In this document: one piece after another, positions 15,821-20,384 of the stretch
Numbering within the stretch: the stretch's first letter is position 1
How the letters are laid out: every line of letters begins with the position of its first letter
Assembly: GCA_027592485.1 (NCBI GenBank)
Contig: JAQCKL010000015.1
Coordinates: 1 to 20,384 of the forward strand
Direction: 5' to 3'
DNA: 20,384 nucleotides
DNA from: Cyanobacteriota bacterium
Lineage (GTDB): Bacteria; Cyanobacteriota; Cyanobacteriia; Phormidesmidales; Phormidesmidaceae
Notes under the pieces: generated by a model
What the model was told of the DNA's origin: nothing
The model's input: the letters and a program-made list of their open reading frames with translations, nothing else
The model's database searches: none
Program-made: the position numbers and the translations under genes

Positions 15821-16669
15821 CTAGAATGTTTTTTTACTGACAACAAGTGGAACATACCGCATTACTTCATTAGCTCGATAGGGGATTTTGCCAAACAGTA
15901 ACTGTCCTGTTGCGTGCCAGTGACTCCACCAAAATTCTGCAAACTGACGTACAGTTTGCGGATTACCTGTACCTAGATTCTCAATCATCGATTTCCCAGG
16001 TTGAATATCGGAACGCTCACAGGCCCACAAAAAGTGCTTGGCTACCTGCTCCACAGGCATAAAGTCCCTAACCTGTTCACCAGCAGTCATCGGAAAATCT
16101 TCCCCCGCCAATGCAGCACTTCGCAAGGATGGCCATAGTCTATAATCCGCTTCCCCCTCTCCATATACATGAAAGGGCCTTAGCAAAACCACTTCCCAAC
16201 CCATTTGAACAGAAAAACCAATGACAGCTAGGCTTGCTGATGCTTTTGATGCTGCATAGGCATTTGTGGGTTGTAACGGTGCAGTCGTCGGAATGAAATC
16301 ATATTGCTCACCGCTGTAGCCATACTCAGAGCAAGAGCCACAAACCACTAGCCTTTTGACTCCAGCTTGTTTGGCCTGCAACCACAGACCTAATGACTGG
16401 CTAACATTCACAGAAAATATCGTTTGCCAATCGCTGAATACTGGGTCCACACCAGCGGCAGCTAAATGGACTAAAGCGTCACACTTGTCTAAAGTATGAG
16501 ACCAATTATCTGTAAGCTTTCCCTCTAACCAAGTTGGTTGAAGGGGTAATAGCAAACGGGGTTGGCTTGAAGCCTGCCTTAGCGCGTAAATCTCATGTCC
16601 TGCTTGCAAAGCAACCATAAGAAAGTGAGAACCAATAAATCCAGTGCCCCCTGTAACAAACAATTTCAT
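15821..16669 (-). CDS. NAD-dependent epimerase/dehydratase (extended SDR), CDP-sugar reductase candidate
   Basis: A 282-residue extended short-chain dehydrogenase. The NAD(P)-binding TGGTGFIG is at 6-13, HLAAAGV at 68-74, the catalytic serine in CGSCSEYG (S112) and the Y138-x3-K142 pair in NAYAASKAS. LLRPFHVYG (162-170) and RDFMPVEQVA (201-210) are the usual sugar-binding landmarks. It follows rfbF and rfbG by 31 bases, the position in which CDP-abequose or CDP-paratose synthases (4-keto reductases) occur in enterobacterial clusters, so reduction of the C4 keto group of a CDP-sugar is the favoured role. Epimerase activity is an alternative. It is slightly short for the family (about 290-310) and ends VSKKTF after a conserved-looking PYRANEVMRY. 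Confidence 0.85.
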   Translation of the reverse strand: MKLFVTGGTGFIGSHFLMVALQAGHEIYALRQASSQPRLLLPLQPTWLEGKLTDNWSHTLDKCDALVHLAAAGVDPVFSDWQTIFSVNVSQSLGLWLQAKQAGVKRLVVCGSCSEYGYSGEQYDFIPTTAPLQPTNAYAASKASASLAVIGFSVQMGWEVVLLRPFHVYGEGEADYRLWPSLRSAALAGEDFPMTAGEQVRDFMPVEQVAKHFLWACERSDIQPGKSMIENLGTGNPQTVRQFAEFWWSHWHATGQLLFGKIPYRANEVMRYVPLVVSKKTF

Positions 16670-16700
16670 CTACAAACAGTTGTAATTTTAGACATTGCCA

Positions 16701-17780
16701 TCAATCTTGGGTTTGATAAGTCTCAATTTGCTTCAGCGTAAACGTATACATATCCTCTCCCCTTAACCAAGCCTGGTGCCAAGCGACAGTCGCCTCGATC
16801 GCACACTCTAGTGGCCAGCGCATGCGCCAATCTAAATTCACGCGCGCGCGGGTCGAATCCAGCTGTAACAGTCCAGATTCATGGGGGTTACTATTGGAGG
16901 CCAAAATCTCTACTTGCTCTGAACACCCCCAGCAATCAGCAATCTTTTCTGCTACGTCCTTCACAGCTGCCTGCTCATCACTTGGAGGGCCAAAGTTCCA
17001 AGCACAAGTATACCTATTTGCATCGGGGCCAAGGAGCTTTTCTGCTAGGAGCAGATAACCAGATAGGGATTCAAGTACATGCTGCCAAGGTCGAATAGAG
17101 TCTGGATAACGAATCTTAACTACTTCGCCTTTTTCAAAAGAGCGCAAACAGTCTGGAATGAGTCGATCTTTCGCCCAGTCACCACCGCCAATCACATTAC
17201 CGGCTCGGGCTGTTGCGACCTTAGGGGAATCCCCAATGGTCGCATTGAAAAAGCTGGACCGATAACTTGCAACGATGAGTTCGGTTGCGGCTTTACTAGC
17301 TGAGTAAGGGTCATGGCCACCTAAAGGATCGATCTCTCGATAGGGGTAAACCCACTCCTTGTTTTCGTAAACCTTGTCCGTTGTGACGATCACCACAGCC
17401 TCTACGGACGGCACACTACGAATAGCCTCTAATACATGTGCAGTGCCCATAATATTAGTAGACAATGTTTCTAGCGGCTCAGCGTAACCGACCCTTACTA
17501 AGGGCTGAGCCGCTAAATGAAACACAACGCGAGGTTGGGTTGTGTTTAAGGCTTGATGAAGAACATTAAAGTCTAGGAGGTTAGCGCTGACGTGGGATGT
17601 GAGCGCGTTGACAACATTAGCCACCTCAAATAAGTTGGGCTTTGTTGGAGGCTCTATCGCATAGCCATGAACTTTAGCGCCTAACTTAGATAAGCAGAGT
17701 GACAGCCAGGAACCCTTGAAGCCAGTGTGTCCAGTGACAAAGACAGGCGTATCTCTCCAGAGTGAGGCGTGAATCACCAT
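16701..17780 (-). CDS. rfbG: CDP-glucose 4,6-dehydratase
   Basis: A 359-residue extended SDR that turns CDP-D-glucose into CDP-4-keto-6-deoxy-D-glucose using bound NAD. Seen in sequence: TGHTGFKGSWL (16-26), HLAAQPLVRVGY (88-99), TTDKVYENKEW (133-143) with the catalytic Thr, Asp and Lys, Y159-x3-K163 in DPYSASKAATE, and RAGNVIGGGDWAKDRLIPD (192-210), a hallmark of this enzyme. A longer frame opens at 17858, but I chose ATG at 17780: it overlaps the rfbF stop (ATGGTGA) by seven bases, has GGAAAG just before it, and gives the usual family length. It acts directly after RfbF in the cytoplasm. Confidence 0.95.
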   Translation of the reverse strand: MVIHASLWRDTPVFVTGHTGFKGSWLSLCLSKLGAKVHGYAIEPPTKPNLFEVANVVNALTSHVSANLLDFNVLHQALNTTQPRVVFHLAAQPLVRVGYAEPLETLSTNIMGTAHVLEAIRSVPSVEAVVIVTTDKVYENKEWVYPYREIDPLGGHDPYSASKAATELIVASYRSSFFNATIGDSPKVATARAGNVIGGGDWAKDRLIPDCLRSFEKGEVVKIRYPDSIRPWQHVLESLSGYLLLAEKLLGPDANRYTCAWNFGPPSDEQAAVKDVAEKIADCWGCSEQVEILASNSNPHESGLLQLDSTRARVNLDWRMRWPLECAIEATVAWHQAWLRGEDMYTFTLKQIETYQTQD

Positions 17781-18544
17781 ACTTTCCACGGAGCACAACC
17801 CTGACTCCATAAGGTTTCTAAGTATTTTTTGTCGCGCAGAGTATCCATGGGCTGCCAAAATCCATAATGCTTAAAAGCCATTAACTCTCCTTTGAGAGCC
17901 AACTGAGTTAAAGGCTCTTGCTCCCAACTAGTCGTATCGTTCTCAATCAGATCAAGACAGCTTGTCGATAACACAAAAAAACCACCATTAATCAAACCAC
18001 CGTCTCCTGGTGGCTTTTCGGCAAAACCGGTCACCATAGCGTCATTAAGCTGCAACGCACCATACCGCCCTGGAGGCTGTACAGCAGTAACAGTGGCCCA
18101 ATGGCCATGTTGGCCATGAAATTCTACTAGCCTGTCAATATCAATATTGGCAACACCATCGCCGTAGGTAAAGCAAAATGTCTCGTCTCCTTGAAGGTAG
18201 GACGATACTCGCTTCAAGCGTCCTCCTGTCAGAGTGTGTTCACCAGTATCAACCAGCGTAACTTTCCAGGGTTCAGTTTTCTGCTGATGTACTTTAATAG
18301 AGTGGTCTACCATATCAAAAGTCACATCAGAGGTATGTAAAAAATAATTTGCAAAGTATTCTTTGATAACGTAGCCTTTATAACCACAACAAACAATGAA
18401 ATCGTTGATACCATAGGTTGAATAAATCTTCATAATATGCCAAAGGATTGGCTTGCCGCCGATTTCTACCATTGGCTTAGGTCGTAAATGAGTTTCCTCA
18501 GATAAGCGGGTTCCTAAGCCACCAGCAAGAATAATTGCTTTCAT
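17774..18544 (-). CDS. rfbF: Glucose-1-phosphate cytidylyltransferase
   Basis: A 256-residue nucleotidyltransferase that joins glucose 1-phosphate and CTP to make CDP-glucose. The N-terminal nucleotide-binding loop is ILAGGLGTRLSEET (5-18), followed by RPKPMVEIGGKPILWHIM (21-38), the metal-binding FTYGDGV (125-131), FAEKPPGDGGLINGGFFV (174-191) and HYGFWQPMDTLRDKKYLE (226-243), all close to the family standard, and the length is exactly as expected. ATG at 18544 follows the stop of the upstream methyltransferase by six bases, with GGAAG and GTGAG as possible ribosome sites. Its stop is merged with the start of rfbG, so the two steps are translationally coupled. Confidence 0.96.
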   Translation of the reverse strand: MKAIILAGGLGTRLSEETHLRPKPMVEIGGKPILWHIMKIYSTYGINDFIVCCGYKGYVIKEYFANYFLHTSDVTFDMVDHSIKVHQQKTEPWKVTLVDTGEHTLTGGRLKRVSSYLQGDETFCFTYGDGVANIDIDRLVEFHGQHGHWATVTAVQPPGRYGALQLNDAMVTGFAEKPPGDGGLINGGFFVLSTSCLDLIENDTTSWEQEPLTQLALKGELMAFKHYGFWQPMDTLRDKKYLETLWSQGCAPWKVW

Positions 18545-18550
18545 AAATTC

Positions 18551-19426
18551 TCACTTCCTGGCTTCTATGTACATAGAACCTTGTCCCTTCCGGGGATAAC
18601 CCTCCACGGTCATATCAAGGGGTATCAGGGGGAAATCAGGGATTTCAGTTGTGTCGCAAGAAAGCCGTTTGATGTGATGGAATCCAGCCCGTTCAAGCTC
18701 TTGACTCAGAGCATAAAAATCCCACATCCAGGCATGTCTTTCACCAATGGAGGCATAGCTTACATTTTGTTCGCGGAATGGTTTTGGCAGCAGGGCAGTA
18801 GCCAGTTTAATGCGATACGTAGAGAATTTCCTTTGAAGGCGACTCATCAGTCGGTCTGGGTGAGTCATGAGATTGACTATTCTAGACGCTGAACTCTGGG
18901 AGGAAGGTGCTTCAGAATCGGTAAAATTAGCCACAAGAGAATATAAATCGGCAGTTAGATTCAAATCTTCTCCGCAGCGGAGTTTAATATATTCAAGCAT
19001 TTCCGGCTGCTCATGAGCATGGCTTTTCAGATAGTCAAAGTAATCACCAAGTAGTCCACCAGGATATAGCCGAACACACTGGTCAAGCATCTCAAGCATG
19101 AGAAAATCGCCCCTGCTATGCTCACCCTGATCTCGACAACTTAAATACTCTCGACATAAGTTTTCCCAATCAGGTAGAACTAGTCTTATTAATCCTTGAG
19201 CTTCTAATACTCGGTAACACTCTTTCAAGAAAGATAAAACCTTAGCTCTTGGAATATGTTCTATAAAATGCGAAGAGTACACAGCCCTAGCTGAGTTGTT
19301 TCTTAGCGGAAGATTCCCTAAAAGATTAGCTCGTATTACTGATGTATGATTAGAAGAATAGTCTAAATTCACCCAATCATGTCTAGATACAAATGACTCA
19401 CCACAAGCCAGGTTAACAAAAATCAT
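18551..19426 (-). CDS. SAM-dependent methyltransferase domain protein
   Basis: A 291-residue protein of the predicted SAM-dependent methyltransferase type often found in surface-polysaccharide clusters. The SAM-binding loop is NLACGESF (5-12), with DWVNLDYS (17-24), the motif SSHFIEHIP (51-59) and RVLEAQGLIRLVLPDWENL (72-90). A middle insertion (about 90-215) is rich in charged and aromatic residues. The C-terminal block ERHAWMWDFYALSQELERAGF is a conserved trait of this family. ATG at 19426 is six bases after the stop of the preceding methyltransferase gene. A sugar, free or CDP-linked, is the likely substrate because rfbF follows immediately, but that is context only. Confidence 0.82.
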   Translation of the reverse strand: MIFVNLACGESFVSRHDWVNLDYSSNHTSVIRANLLGNLPLRNNSARAVYSSHFIEHIPRAKVLSFLKECYRVLEAQGLIRLVLPDWENLCREYLSCRDQGEHSRGDFLMLEMLDQCVRLYPGGLLGDYFDYLKSHAHEQPEMLEYIKLRCGEDLNLTADLYSLVANFTDSEAPSSQSSASRIVNLMTHPDRLMSRLQRKFSTYRIKLATALLPKPFREQNVSYASIGERHAWMWDFYALSQELERAGFHHIKRLSCDTTEIPDFPLIPLDMTVEGYPRKGQGSMYIEARK

Positions 19427-19432
19427 ACCAAG

Positions 19433-20350
19433 TTACTTAGCTGTTTCATAGACTGCAACAACAGTATGGCCTTTGATTTTCGACAGGTTTATATCTAATT
19501 GGGTACTTAGCTTGTTGGATATACGTTCGATCAACTCTACTACCAGGCGATCTTCAAGCAGACGATGCTTGATTCCTAATTTTTTCTTTATCCAGGATTG
19601 AATAACTAAAGACTTTGCCCATTGATAGTGATAGGGTGCAACTGGTTCATGCGCAATAGACAGACACTTTAATCCAAATATGATTGCTACTTCTCTTAAG
19701 GTTTTTTCAGACCAATGGGTTACATGATGAGGCGGCATATCTAGTGTATGGTTGCTAGACAAACTTGCAAATCCATCTTGAGACGGAACAGATAAGATAA
19801 GTCTTCCGCCAGGCTTTAAACAATCAATGCATCCTTGAATGAAAGAACAGGGAGAGGATAGATGCTCCAATACTTGGAAAGACACAACAGAATCATACTT
19901 TTTGCCATTGGCTTTTGCATGTTCTTCAACAGATTCCTTGAGAAGATTGACTCCTAAAGCATTGGCTTTTCGGATGGCGGCATCATTAAACTCAAGACCT
20001 ATATAGTTATCTTTATCAAGATATGCAGAAAATGCTGCTCGGCCAGCTCCAACATCAAGTACTTTATGATTATTACCTAACCAATTTAAAGCAATTCTGA
20101 ACTCTTCCTTTTCATTCATGTAATACCAATCAAAATTTTGGAGGCTAACATAAAAATCTTCATCACCTGCTTCTAACGGATCGAAGAATTTAAGATCACA
20201 AAAACTACATCCAAAATAATCTAGCTTTTCAGATTTTATAGCATTATAAATACCTAATTTCTCATACAATAAATTCAGCTTATGGCCTGGTACATTTTCT
20301 AGATGACTTGCCGAGACTTTACAACACAGAGGACATTGCTTAACAGTCAT
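19433..20350 (-). CDS. SAM methyltransferase with N-terminal zinc-ribbon-like motif
   Basis: A 305-residue class I methyltransferase. Two CxxC pairs, C6/C9 (CPLC) and C48/C51 (CSFC), form a likely zinc site before the catalytic domain. The Rossmann part has VLDVGAGRAAFS (97-108), GLEFN (118-122), VSFQVLEHLSSP (156-167), LKPGGRLILSVPS (178-190) and a conserved PPHHVTHWS (206-214). An N-terminal zinc-binding domain is also found in sugar C-methyltransferases of deoxysugar pathways, but those are usually about 400 residues with a C-terminal domain that is absent here, so C-methylation is only one option; an O-methyltransferase of the common zinc-ribbon type is as likely. ATG at 20350 is the first in the window from the right; the upstream sequence is A+T-rich and no clear ribosome site is seen. 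Confidence 0.82.
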   Translation of the reverse strand: MTVKQCPLCCKVSASHLENVPGHKLNLLYEKLGIYNAIKSEKLDYFGCSFCDLKFFDPLEAGDEDFYVSLQNFDWYYMNEKEEFRIALNWLGNNHKVLDVGAGRAAFSAYLDKDNYIGLEFNDAAIRKANALGVNLLKESVEEHAKANGKKYDSVVSFQVLEHLSSPCSFIQGCIDCLKPGGRLILSVPSQDGFASLSSNHTLDMPPHHVTHWSEKTLREVAIIFGLKCLSIAHEPVAPYHYQWAKSLVIQSWIKKKLGIKHRLLEDRLVVELIERISNKLSTQLDINLSKIKGHTVVAVYETAK

Positions 20351-20384
20351 AAGGATTTACTTAATTATGGGGCTTTATTAAAAT

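Noticed and set aside
17781..17858. Upstream extension of rfbG by 26 residues
   Set aside because: It lies within the end of rfbF, is unlike the family N terminus, and a better-placed ATG with a ribosome site exists at 17780.

Overview
The window looks like a piece of a cyanobacterial chromosome. The main sign is the cyanobacterial HIP1 octamer GCGATCGC, which I find eleven times between positions 888 and 13125. The gene content also fits: a substrate-binding/von Willebrand lipoprotein, a CPBP-like membrane protein, GCTAGGG(A/G) intergenic octamers, and a large surface-polysaccharide cluster. I cannot name the genus; a filamentous or Leptolyngbya-like cyanobacterium of moderate GC content would be a reasonable guess, but it is only a guess.

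Left part (1-7.2 kb). At the edge is the 3' end of a degraded or truncated gene (22-201, + strand). An allantoinase-type polysaccharide deacetylase (puuE-like, - strand) follows, then a divergently transcribed two-domain GNAT acetyltransferase. The intergenic space between these two carries octamer repeats and a REP-like palindrome. Four minus-strand membrane or envelope genes come next: an unknown 438-residue membrane protein, a CPBP-family protein that has lost its catalytic residues, a lipoprotein fusing a solute-binding domain to a von Willebrand A domain with an intact MIDAS, and a two-helix membrane protein with a coiled coil that overlaps the lipoprotein gene by 14 bases.

Right part (7.3-20.35 kb). 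Eleven tightly packed minus-strand genes form a surface-polysaccharide (O-antigen/exopolysaccharide) cluster. In transcription order (right to left): two SAM methyltransferases, rfbF (CDP-glucose synthesis), rfbG (CDP-glucose 4,6-dehydratase), a short SDR epimerase/reductase, an unusual Cys-rich glycosyltransferase, a GT2 glycosyltransferase, a third methyltransferase, two GT4 glycosyltransferases, the initiating phosphoglycosyltransferase wbaP and an O-antigen ligase/polymerase. The inferred logic is that RfbF and RfbG make CDP-4-keto-6-deoxyglucose, which the SDR and perhaps one or more methyltransferases turn into a finished, possibly methylated, CDP-deoxysugar. WbaP loads the first sugar on undecaprenyl phosphate, the four glycosyltransferases build the repeat unit, and the Wzy/WaaL-type protein polymerises or ligates it. 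No flippase, chain-length regulator or export gene is in the window, and no rfbH is seen, so the cluster probably continues past the right edge or has parts elsewhere.

The sugar-modifying part of the cluster (from about 12.4 kb rightwards, most clearly 12.4-15.8 and 19.4-20.4 kb) is visibly richer in A+T than the left half, and no HIP1 octamer is found after 13125. This suggests acquired DNA. No tRNA, rRNA, CRISPR array or intact insertion sequence was recognised, and there is no gene-free stretch longer than 300 bases; the longest is 3514-3767, which holds two inverted repeats.
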